A stretch of 19,651 bases of DNA from JAAYJM01 sp964498585. Lineage in GTDB: Bacteria; Bacteroidota; Ignavibacteria; Kapaibacteriales; UBA2268. The position numbers and the translations under genes are program-made. Positions within the stretch are counted from its first letter, which is position 1, and every line of letters begins with the position of its first letter. The notes below the pieces were generated by a model, which was not told the DNA's origin, did no database searches, and was given only the letters and a program-made list of their open reading frames with translations. The stretch is taken from NCBI GenBank assembly GCA_964498585.1, contig CAZCHH010000063.1:1-19651 (forward strand), read 5' to 3'. Below, piece after piece: positions 1 to 8,700 of this stretch.

Positions 1-36
1 ATTTTTTACTGAAGTTACCAATGACATCTTTGTTTG

Positions 37-49
37 TCGGACATTCCGA
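37..49. repeat. Small hairpin, 5-bp arms, 3-nt loop
   Basis: TCGGA-CAT-TCCGA is a perfect 5-bp stem with a 3-nt loop. On its own it is too short to mean much. It matters because it repeats the architecture of many longer hairpins in the spacers of this window. It lies just after an ATGACATCTTTG word at 21-32 that also begins the repeat content at about 9828 and 13448. Confidence 0.45.
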
Positions 50-245
50 ATTCCAAAATGAAGTAAGAACTTTATTTAAATGGAGATGACATAACTTACA
101 CAGTCATTCTGAAGCGTTGTGAAGAATACAGAAAGTTTTTTTTAACCACTACTCTCTGGATTCTTCGCTGACGCTCAGAATGACTGTATAAGTTATGTCA
201 TCTCTATTTAAAAAGCATTTGCTTTATCGGAGGATTTAGAATGAC
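42..245. mobile_element. MITE-like inverted-repeat element (copy 1)
   Basis: The two ends are long imperfect inverted repeats. The left arm runs from about 75 to 130 and the reverse complement of about 155-211 matches it closely: TTTAAATRGAGATGACATAA, then CTTAYACAGTCATTCTGA, then a GAAGAATMCAG stretch. A weaker symmetry extends outward to about 42 and 245. The inner part contains the GTCATTCTGAAGCG...GAAGAAT core seen again at 15534. It encodes no protein and lies downstream of the S41 protease terminator. A non-autonomous mobile element is my inference; the inverted repeat itself is seen directly. Confidence 0.5.
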
Positions 246-256
246 ACGTTCAAATT

Positions 257-310
257 ATGTCATTTCCGTTTAAATAAAAGTCTTTCCTTTATTAGGGGAT
301 TTTGAAATGA
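257..310 (+). repeat. Extra copy of the element right-end module
   Basis: This stretch repeats the right end of copy 1 (195-245) in the same orientation: ATGTCATTTCC-GTTTAAATAAA, then CTTTCCTTTATTAGGGGATTT and an AATGA ending. The same module recurs at 5512-5562, 10023-10075 and 17143-17183. Here it has no matching left end of its own, so it may be a solo end or the remnant of a tandem insertion. Confidence 0.5.
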
Positions 311-365
311 TATTAAAATTGGAATAAAAAAAAACAAATTAACATAAACCAGTAATTAAATTTTC

Positions 366-407
366 AAAAAAAAACCTTCTAATACTTTTTGATTAGAAGG
401 TTTTTTT
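366..407 (-). terminator. Rho-independent terminator of the S41 protease gene
   Basis: CCTTCTAAT (375-383) pairs perfectly with ATTAGAAGG (392-400) across an 8-nt loop. The stem is extended by A-run/T-run pairing on both sides. Read on the minus strand it lies 15 bases past the stop codon at 422-424 and is followed by a run of T residues. The A/T flanks would allow it to work in both directions. Confidence 0.85.
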
Positions 408-421
408 AATTATAATTTTAT

Positions 422-2080
422 TTAATATTTATTTTTGGTAATTTTTTCTGCGTCTGGAAATAGTTCAACAGCTTTATTTAATTGCTTGTCCACCTGGCTG
501 TAAACTTGAAGCATTTTATTCCTATCCCATAATACTCTGGCAATAAAAGCTTTTATTGAGCAAGTGATATAATCTTCATCAATTTTATACATTTCTTCGT
601 TCCATTCGATACCTTTAGAAACAGCAAGGTCTTTGAACGACTTTATCATTTGCTTATCGATATTAAAATTATGATAAAAGTCAGTATAGTTATCTTGATA
701 TTTCTTTTTAATATTCGCACCTTCAGAGCTGTGCATAAACTTATCGGTAAATTCGTTGAAAAGATTTTTTCTGCGAAATTCGATACTCATTTTATTGATT
801 GTATCTGATTTAATAATAAAATCCGGAGTAACACCACCACCACCGAAAACAGTTCTACCGTTTCTGGTGTTATAAAGAGGAAGTGAATTAATATCTATAG
901 TATCTTTGTCTTTAGCTTCGGAGTTAATTTTTAATACCTGGTCTTTAATTTTCTTAATGGCATTTGTAATATAAGAACCTTCTTCAAGCTCAAGGCGGCC
1001 AACCAAATGGCGGTATTTGTCTTTATCTTTGTATGGTCTTTGAATGCATCGACCGGAAGGAGTATAGTATTTAGCAATAGTAATTCTATAGGCAGAACCA
1101 TCTTCGAGAGAATATTGGCGCTGGACTAAACCTTTTCCATAAGAAGTTTCACCAACAATGAGTCCTCTATCTAAGTCTTGAATAGAACCTGAAACGATTT
1201 CGCTTGCAGAAGCTGAGCCGGCATTAATTAAAACGATAAGAGGCATCTTCTCAAACTGGCTTCCACTCCTACCGATATAATACTCATCAAATTGACTAAA
1301 TCTGCCTTTTGTATAGACTATTGTATCGCCAGCACCTAAAAATTCATCTGCCATAGCAAACGCTTGATTTAAATATCCGCCCGGATTACCACGTAAATCA
1401 AGCATAATCCTCTTCATTCCTAGTTCTTTAAGTGAATATAGGGCATTTTTAAGTTCATCTAATGTAGTTTGTGCGAACCTGTTTACCTGAACATAACCTA
1501 CATCCGTTCCTTCAATCATATAATAAGCGTCAACAGTATAAAGTGGAATTTTATCACGTGTAACTGAAAAGTTTAATAATTCTTTTTCACCAGAGCGATA
1601 TATTTGCAATTCAACAACAGTTCCTTTAGGTCCTTTTAGTTTTTTAGGTACTTCAGTCCGAGCTATTCCAACAGCATTTTCGCCATCTATTTTAACAATT
1701 TTGTCTCCAGACTGAATGCCGAGAGCTTCGCTAGGTCCTCCGGCTATTGGTGCAATCACAGTTAAAGTGTCTTCCAAAACGTCAAATTCAACGCCAATGC
1801 CATCGAAACTCCCTTGGAAGTCTTCATTGACCCTTTTCATCTCTTCGGCACCAATATAAACTGAATGGACGTCTAACTCATTTAGCATTCCTTTTATAGC
1901 AGCTTCTACCAGTTGTTGTGAATCAACTTCTTCTACGTAGTTTTTATAGGCAGTTTGCAATACCTGGTCGAATTTTTTTACTTGTTTAAAAATATTATCA
2001 CCGGACACTAATGGTTGAATATAAACCCCGATTGATATTCCGATAAATATACATAGTGTAATTATTAAGTATTTCCGCAT
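422..2080 (-). CDS. C-terminal processing peptidase, S41 family (CtpA/Tsp-like)
   Basis: This is a periplasmic or membrane-tethered serine protease that cleaves proteins near their C-termini. An N-terminal hydrophobic stretch (about residues 2-20) is a signal peptide or anchor. A PDZ domain follows (about 85-165), then the S41 catalytic domain (about 185-375). LDLRGNPGG at 227-235 is the conserved strand. GSASASEI carries the nucleophile, S291 by analogy with E. coli Tsp, and YGKG supplies the general base K316, at the expected spacing of 25. The C-terminal 150 residues are helical and charged. I chose the ATG at 2078-2080 because GGAG lies 8 nt upstream; a longer reading from a TTG at 2099-2101 would swallow that ribosome binding site. 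The gene lies 86 bp downstream of the secreted-protein gene on the same strand, so co-transcription is possible. I am confident of the family but not of the substrate. Confidence 0.93.
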   Translation of the reverse strand: MRKYLIITLCIFIGISIGVYIQPLVSGDNIFKQVKKFDQVLQTAYKNYVEEVDSQQLVEAAIKGMLNELDVHSVYIGAEEMKRVNEDFQGSFDGIGVEFDVLEDTLTVIAPIAGGPSEALGIQSGDKIVKIDGENAVGIARTEVPKKLKGPKGTVVELQIYRSGEKELLNFSVTRDKIPLYTVDAYYMIEGTDVGYVQVNRFAQTTLDELKNALYSLKELGMKRIMLDLRGNPGGYLNQAFAMADEFLGAGDTIVYTKGRFSQFDEYYIGRSGSQFEKMPLIVLINAGSASASEIVSGSIQDLDRGLIVGETSYGKGLVQRQYSLEDGSAYRITIAKYYTPSGRCIQRPYKDKDKYRHLVGRLELEEGSYITNAIKKIKDQVLKINSEAKDKDTIDINSLPLYNTRNGRTVFGGGGVTPDFIIKSDTINKMSIEFRRKNLFNEFTDKFMHSSEGANIKKKYQDNYTDFYHNFNIDKQMIKSFKDLAVSKGIEWNEEMYKIDEDYITCSIKAFIARVLWDRNKMLQVYSQVDKQLNKAVELFPDAEKITKNKY

Positions 2081-2166
2081 TTTTGCTTCTCCAATATGCA
2101 ATATGTTATTTCATTTGTTATAGTAACGTTTTTTTCTTTAATTTGTTTTACAATTATTAACTTCTT

Positions 2167-5133
2167 TTAATTAAATTTCATAAATTTAGCAAAATAAATG
2201 TTTACTCCAAATCTTAATTGTATAAAATACTGCCCTTGTGGAATATTTTCAACATTTATTGATTGTGTATAATGTCCTTGTGAATAGTCATACAAATTTT
2301 CCCGCTGGATAATATTTCCAAAAACATCGTAAACACTTATTTCTACATTTTCTTCCTGAGCTAAACCGAATTCAATATTTATACTTTTATTTGTTGGATT
2401 TGGGTAAACAGTTCCCATATATGATTTTGCAGGCAGTCCACTACTCGATATAGTGATTGGAACATTACAATTGGATACTCCTTCATAAACAACTGGCTTA
2501 CTGTCGCCGTATAAATTAATTTGCATATCCATACAATGAAAATTAAGATACAAAGTATCGTTGTAATCCTTGATAGTTGTGTTTATCGGACTAAAGCAAA
2601 CTATTAATTGTTTACTTTCATTTGGTTCTATAACAAGTGGAAATTGAGATTGTGGAATTGAGAAATAAACATTTCGGGCAATTATTGCATCATTAATAAT
2701 AAACGGCATTAATCCGTAATTGAAAAACAGGATACTATCGCAATATAAATTGCCGATATAGCAATTTTTATAATTTAAATAATTATTATCAGGTTCAAAT
2801 AATGGACTTGATATTGTAAATCCTTGGATTGTGTCGGTTAGCTTTGTTGTATTTCCTAACGAATCTATTGCAACAAGCACATAGATTGCATCTTTAAGAA
2901 AATCAAGAACAGTGATTTTTAATTTTATTTCATCAACGCTTATTATCTTGAAATCTGCCTTACAATTTATTAATTTTTCTACTTCTATTTTTTCTAATCC
3001 TTTATCGTAAATTAATGAATCATAAAATACAACTTCAGAGTATTCATAGCAAGGGTCATAAGTAATTGCAGATTGAGGGGCATTCCTGTCTGTTTGTGTT
3101 CCAAATTTTAAATTCAAAACATTTCTTTGAGCGCATTCATTTGCTATGACAATAGAATCTATATAAGTAGAATCAAATTCAGAAAAAAAGCATAGTCTTA
3201 CAGTTTCAACTTTGCCTGCTGCTATTTTTAGCGGTAGTGCTGTTGTTATTCTGAATTGTTCCGGATAATGTAAGTTTATATCTTTAATTGTCTGTTCAAA
3301 TTTTCCATAATTTTTTATTGGAATATCAATACAGTATTCACTATTTATTTTCCCGATGTAAGAGCTAAATGGTATTGAATCATCATCCTGAAGTTCATTT
3401 TTCAATGTGAAGCCGGGAATTTCTATTAATTCTTTTGTTTCCAGATGCATTGAATCAATGACTTCTATTTTAAATTCTCCGTCTTGGTAATTATCTATTA
3501 GTTTTGCAGAAAAAAGTATTACTTTCTGAAACTGAGCAAAATTGCTTATTTCTACGTCGCAGTTGACTTTCTCGCTCTCTGGAACGTTAATGCTAATAAC
3601 TCCGGAGTCATAAATAGAAGAATCAGTAATAATACCATTTATTTCGTAACAATCAATATTTGAAATTATTTTTGGTGATTTGAAATCATGCGGCTTGAAG
3701 CTCAATCCACCGACATAACCATAAGAATTTGCATAACCATAACCATAAACTATTATTCCAAATTCGGTAATAGATGAAACTGAATGTTGCCCTTCAGAAA
3801 CAGGTATGTTTGCATAATAATAATCGGAATTAGAAATTCGTTGAAATAAATTTGCCTGAACATTAGTGCCGTCAAGATTCATTTCGTTCCTTGCTGAAGC
3901 CGGAACAATAAGAGTTATATAATGCTCAGTGTAAACTTTTTCATAATAAAAATTATTGAATTGATATGCCTGGGTATTCATCACCTTATAAGAAGTCATA
4001 AACTGTTCTTTAGGTGGAATAACAACAAAGAAAGGGTCACCTGATCTATCTTGTAATGAATTGCTTTGAGAAGTTTTTTTAAACTGTCCAACAAGAATAG
4101 GTGAATTAGCTGTGATGTAAGCTGAATTTGTTAATGCTCCTTCATAGAATTCACCTTTGTTCAATATTGCAACGACCTGACCATTAATAGAGACTTCAGT
4201 CAAATTATAAGCAGCTAAAATTCTAAATAAATCTGAACCTATATTTGTAATATCAGTTGGTTGAACAAATGGAGTAATAAAATAGTTTTTTCCCCAGGTT
4301 CTTATAGGTGGTATTTGAGAAATTAGAAAATCTCTGGAAGGGTTGCCATTTCCGACTCTTACTGGAACAGTTGCTCTTTGATGCCCGGCAAAAACTGCGA
4401 TTGGTTTAGAAGATTGAACAGAACTTCCAGTTAAATCAGAATTATAAATTGCTCCCATAACACTTGCTTGCACTAAATAAACTTCTCCTTTATTCAGAGT
4501 TACTTCCTGCAAGCCAAATCCATGAGCATAAGTTGAAGTAATAGCATCAAATTGGACAAGAGTACTATCTTCAGTGGCAACAACAGCAAATTGTGAAGGT
4601 GTCATACTTGTTCCGCCTACTTCAGTATCGCTACTATATGCCATTATTAAATAGTCATTTCCTAATATATCGGTAGGAAAAATCATAAATGCATCACTTG
4701 TTGTAACTGCCTGACTATGTCCATATACGACAATTTCGTTATCGCTTGTTATATGAAATGATTGTTTTGCCACTCTTTCAGACTGATTGCGCATAAAATT
4801 AAGTCCGGAATCATTAAAACCAACTAATTCAAAATTATAATAACTCACCTTGAAAGTATATACTTCAGCCGGATTAGTTATGGCAAAATTATGAGTATAT
4901 TCAAGGCCTAAACTATCACGATAAACGATTGTACCATTAGTTGGAACATCAGCAACTATAAACAGATATAGGGAATCACCATATTTTAATCTATCTGAAG
5001 GATTAAATTTATTATTATGATAATTCGGGGGGAAGGTAACCCAGAAATCTTTTCCTTTGCTATCTTCTATTTGGGCATTTAAATTAGAAATTCCAAATAA
5101 AAGCAGAACTATGAATAAGTAAAATTTTTTCAT
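2167..5133 (-). CDS. Secreted IgGFc-binding-like protein with T9SS sorting domain
   Basis: This is a 988-aa exported protein of unknown binding target. A signal peptide covers residues 1-20 (cleavage likely after NA). Residues about 24-480 resemble the IgGFc-binding N-terminal family: a KGKDFW motif at 26-31, YGHSQ at 137-141, and SDAF...PTDILGNDY at 146-160. The middle is a duplication: a unit starting CYEINGI near 495 recurs as CYEYSEV near 695. Each unit is about 200 aa, with a cysteine-bearing Ig-like half followed by a half starting GFT. The last 80 residues are a type IX (Por) C-terminal signal, with YPNP near 910, VYDVFGN and GQYFIQL. Such proteins cross the outer membrane by T9SS and are anchored or released there. 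The IgGFc name comes from homology and does not show antibody binding. A weak GGGA ribosome site precedes the ATG. Confidence 0.85.
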   Translation of the reverse strand: MKKFYLFIVLLLFGISNLNAQIEDSKGKDFWVTFPPNYHNNKFNPSDRLKYGDSLYLFIVADVPTNGTIVYRDSLGLEYTHNFAITNPAEVYTFKVSYYNFELVGFNDSGLNFMRNQSERVAKQSFHITSDNEIVVYGHSQAVTTSDAFMIFPTDILGNDYLIMAYSSDTEVGGTSMTPSQFAVVATEDSTLVQFDAITSTYAHGFGLQEVTLNKGEVYLVQASVMGAIYNSDLTGSSVQSSKPIAVFAGHQRATVPVRVGNGNPSRDFLISQIPPIRTWGKNYFITPFVQPTDITNIGSDLFRILAAYNLTEVSINGQVVAILNKGEFYEGALTNSAYITANSPILVGQFKKTSQSNSLQDRSGDPFFVVIPPKEQFMTSYKVMNTQAYQFNNFYYEKVYTEHYITLIVPASARNEMNLDGTNVQANLFQRISNSDYYYANIPVSEGQHSVSSITEFGIIVYGYGYANSYGYVGGLSFKPHDFKSPKIISNIDCYEINGIITDSSIYDSGVISINVPESEKVNCDVEISNFAQFQKVILFSAKLIDNYQDGEFKIEVIDSMHLETKELIEIPGFTLKNELQDDDSIPFSSYIGKINSEYCIDIPIKNYGKFEQTIKDINLHYPEQFRITTALPLKIAAGKVETVRLCFFSEFDSTYIDSIVIANECAQRNVLNLKFGTQTDRNAPQSAITYDPCYEYSEVVFYDSLIYDKGLEKIEVEKLINCKADFKIISVDEIKLKITVLDFLKDAIYVLVAIDSLGNTTKLTDTIQGFTISSPLFEPDNNYLNYKNCYIGNLYCDSILFFNYGLMPFIINDAIIARNVYFSIPQSQFPLVIEPNESKQLIVCFSPINTTIKDYNDTLYLNFHCMDMQINLYGDSKPVVYEGVSNCNVPITISSSGLPAKSYMGTVYPNPTNKSINIEFGLAQEENVEISVYDVFGNIIQRENLYDYSQGHYTQSINVENIPQGQYFIQLRFGVNIYFAKFMKFN

Positions 5134-5169
5134 TTATTTCCCTGATTTTCTCATTTATAAATGTAATGA

Positions 5170-5200
5170 CAAATTAAAAATAAATAAGTTACTAAACAAA
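5170..5200 (-). promoter_or_regulatory. Possible Bacteroidota-type promoter for the T9SS cargo gene
   Basis: On the minus strand TTTG (5197-5200) is followed after exactly 19 nt by TTAATTTG (5170-5177). This is a 7/8 match to the Bacteroidota -7 consensus TAnnTTTG with its -33 TTTG. It lies about 37 nt upstream of the start codon. In AT-rich DNA such matches can arise by chance, so this is only suggestive. Confidence 0.35.
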
Positions 5201-5307
5201 AAATATTTTATAAAAAACATTTTCTTATAATATTATTCCTATTGTAGAATTTTTGTTTCAAAAGATATTTCGTATAAAAGAATTATTAAAAACAAAAATT
5301 CCATTTC

Positions 5308-5562
5308 GATTAGGTGCAAATAGTAAAATTTTCTAAATGGAAATGATAAATAGTTTAGAAGGTTTAGAAGATTTAGAAGGTTTAGAAGGTTTAGAAGGTT
5401 TAGAAGGTTTAGGAAGATTAGGAAGATTAGAAATATGGTGAGTACTATGTTACTATACGAAAGCAAGAGCCAGTCATTCTGGCAAATGCCAGTATGAAAG
5501 CACTAAGATTATTTCATTTCCATTTAAATAAAGCATTTGCTTTTCAGGGGATTCGAACTGAT
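5308..5562. mobile_element. Degraded MITE-like element holding a microsatellite (copy 2)
   Basis: The divergent spacer 5134-5740 has no credible gene. A left-end-like CTAAATGGAAATGAT (5333-5347) faces a clear right-end module at 5512-5562 (ATTTCATTTCCATTTAAATAAAG..., AGGGGATTC...). Between them lie the 9-bp tandem repeat and a hairpin at 5475-5498, CTGGC-AAAT-GCCAG, whose stem extends outward to TCAT/ATGA with one mismatch. The right end is well supported by its other copies. The left end is weak, so the element boundary is uncertain. Confidence 0.35.
5354..5430. repeat. 9-bp tandem repeat (TTTAGAAGG)n
   Basis: Six consecutive 9-bp units run from 5354 to 5407, five of them exactly TTTAGAAGG and one TTTAGAAGA. 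A decayed section of TTAGGAAGA-type units follows. Because nine is a multiple of three, the minus strand stays open across it and reads as repeated Leu-Leu-Asn; I take that reading frame to be a by-product. The array lies in the spacer between two divergently transcribed secreted-protein genes, where copy-number change could alter spacing. Confidence 0.9.
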
Positions 5563-5740
5563 AAATTGGGAACCAACTTGCAATAAAAGTAATAAAAATT
5601 CAGAATTTTTGTTTATCTGCTTATTCATTGTCGAACTTATCATTTTTTTTTTTAATTTAAAGATATTTAAAAAAGTATTGTTAGTAAACTCTTTTTATAA
5701 ATATTGTAGATTTTTTATCTTAAAATCATAAAGGTTTCTT

Positions 5741-8700
5741 ATGAAAAAAATATTATTAAATATCCTGGTTCTTTTTACCTTTTTATTTTCATATTCTTTT
5801 GCTGAAGTTGCATTCAAATATCTTGAAAAAAATGAATTAAAAGAAGTGTTATTACCAGATGGTTCTTTTGGAACAGCGATTACTTTTCAAGATAGCATTC
5901 TTCAAACTATATTTTTAGGACCTAATATCGAACGGAGTGTCATAATTGAATTTAAGACAACACCAGTAAAAGCATATAAAAATCAAAAGGATTTCAATTC
6001 TAAAGAAAATAATAGATTGATTGAACTTGTGAAAGCAGAACAGCTCAGATTCATTAATGATTTAGAAAATATTATAAGTAATAAAAGCAAATTTAATAAT
6101 CCAGCTTTATTAGATGCTAATTTTAAAATAAATTATAACTATAAAATTGCTATAAATGGTATTAGTTTAACTACTTATCAATGGGTAATTGATGAAATAG
6201 ACAAATTGGAATATGTGAAAAAAATTCATAAAGTAATAGAAGTAAAAATTAACGATGATGTAAGCAATCAAGTAATAAAAGCAGATAGTGTTTGGTATAA
6301 TCTTGGAGTAACCGGCGAAGGAGTGTTAATTGCAATCATAGATACCGGAATTGATTCAAGTCATACTGTATTAAACAATGGAAAAGTAATAGGCGGATAT
6401 AATTTTGTAGTCAATAATTCAAATTTCTTTGATGACCATGGGCATGGTACTCACTGCGCTGGAATAGCTGCAGCAAATGGTTCTGGCTTAACCGGTGTGG
6501 CACCGAATGCATCTCTTCTGGGTGTAAAAGTATTAAGTGCCGGAGGTTCAGGAACAGAAGACCAAATTATAGCTGGAATAGAATTTGCTCTCGACCCCGA
6601 TGGTAATCCGAACACTGCTGATGGTGCTGACATAATTAGTATGAGCTTGGGTGGGAGCGGAAGTCCGGAAGACGCAATGTCAACAGCAGTCAATAATGCA
6701 GTAGAAAATGGAGTTTTCTGTGCTATTGCCGCTGGAAATAATGGCTCTGGTTTATACACTATCCAAAGTCCGGGCTGTGCAAAAAATGCTATGACCGTTG
6801 GTGCCTGTGATAATAATAATTCAATAGCCGGTTTTAGCTCAAGAGGTCCGAACAGCAATAATTTTGAAATAAAACCAGATGTTATTGCGCCGGGAGTTAA
6901 TATATATTCTTCTGTTCCTAATAATAGTTTTCAAACAATGAGTGGTACTTCAATGGCAACTCCGCACGTTGCCGGTGCTGCAGCATTATTAAAACAAATT
7001 CATCCTGAATGGACTCCCAAACAAATTAAATCAGCATTGATGGGGACTGCATATAATGTTTATGCAAGCGTTTGGGAACAAGGAAGCGGAAGGATTGATG
7101 TATACAAAGCTGCTCAAGTCAAATCGATTCTTTCTCCTTCTTCCATTAGTTTCGGATTGATTCCTTATTCTCAGGATATTTGGACAAAATCAGATACTTT
7201 AACTTTATCCAATACCTCTGACGAAGCTAAAATTTATTATTTAACTGCAGAACACAGCATTCCTTATGGTTTTTCCTATACAATTGAACCAGAAGAAGTA
7301 TATCTTGATGCTTATTCAAATACAGAAATAATTTTTACAATAACAGTTGATAACAGCGTATTTCCATTATCGGAATCAAATCCGCCAACATATATTGGGA
7401 CAATTGTTGCCCAAACTGATAATGAATTAATAAAAACAAATTTTGTATTTGCAAAAGCCAGAATGTTTGGAGTTAGCTTCGATGAATTGCCTGTTATGGT
7501 TGTTATTCATAATAGGAAATATTTAAATTATACTCACATTTGGAAACAATACATTAATCAGGTTGTTCCTCAGGATACGTTTGATATAGTTGCTTTCTTT
7601 CACGATACAGACGGATTTTCTTATTTAGTAAAGGAAGGCATTATCGTCCAAGGTGATAGTGGCCTAAATGTTTTTATGTCTAAATCAGAAGCAAGAAACA
7701 ATATTTTATTTAGTTATCAAGATGCATATAATAATCCAATCTATTCTTATGACACGGGATTATTACAAATGACATTTAATTATAATTATGGCTTCTTAAC
7801 TTTTGGCGGAATGGAAAAAAATCTTCATTTTTCTGATTTCAGCGATAGCTATCAATTCCTAAATTTAAGGAATGGCTTTACTTCTGCTGGAAATTCAAAT
7901 TACGATTCGTTTACTACTTCTTTCAGTATTTTAAACGGAATGAATTATTCCGACACGATTATCATTAGTCCGAATAATTCAAAAAAAATTAAACATAAGT
8001 ATAATTTAAACGGATTGGATGATAATTACTATTTTTCTGATTGGGTCGCTAACAACTTTTTAGCAACTGCAGTTACAAGCAGTACTTATAACTCTTTCGC
8101 ACCGCCTTATGAAAAAAATAATTATTATCGCTTTGCCGGAAATACTATTTATTGGAAACAAAAATCTTATACAAAACTTTTTGCTGATTTTTCTACAGAA
8201 TTCTTAGCTTCTCCAGTAATAAAAATGTTTGATGATAATGTGTATTTTCTTGATTTTAATAAAACTGATACTATAATGAAATTCGCTAACGAAACAGATT
8301 CTATTGAAATAAATAATTCATATCCTATATTTAAAAGCAGAACAACTAACGAATCAAACAGTATCATATTAAACAAAGTAAATTATAATATACTGTCTTA
8401 TCCTTCTTTATTTCAAGATATTTATGGTTATAATCCAGAAAAAAGTTTATCATTAAAGTTGAAAAATGTGTATGGTGATATAATTGATTCTCTTGCTTTA
8501 CCAAATCTTTTAAACAATTTTTATGAAAATACAAATGTATATCCCGGCTCTTATGAATTAGAACTTAAATTTGACAGCAGCACAGTTTATGATTATACTG
8601 GAAAAGCAAAAGCTACTTTAAAATTTAATACATCAATTAATGACAAAAATCCACCATACATTAAAAAGCTTTTATTTACTGCTGATGGAAAGGTTAAACC

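Noticed and set aside
2081..2101. Upstream TTG start for the S41 protease
   Set aside because: The extension would include the GGAG ribosome site itself, and the ATG at 2078-2080 is followed directly by a normal signal peptide.
5239..5466. Minus-strand open frame of 75 aa with Leu-Leu-Asn repeats
   Set aside because: The repeat is the translation of the 9-bp microsatellite, which keeps any frame open; no ribosome site or family resemblance.
5537..5731. Plus-strand open frame of 64 aa before the subtilisin gene
   Set aside because: It starts inside the element right-end module, has no ribosome site, and its Phe/Ile/Lys-rich content is what AT-rich spacer DNA gives by chance.
6451..6858. Antisense open frame of 135 aa inside the subtilisin catalytic domain
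   Set aside because: It is opposite highly conserved active-site coding sequence and reads as a Pro/Ala-rich mirror of Gly/Ala codons.
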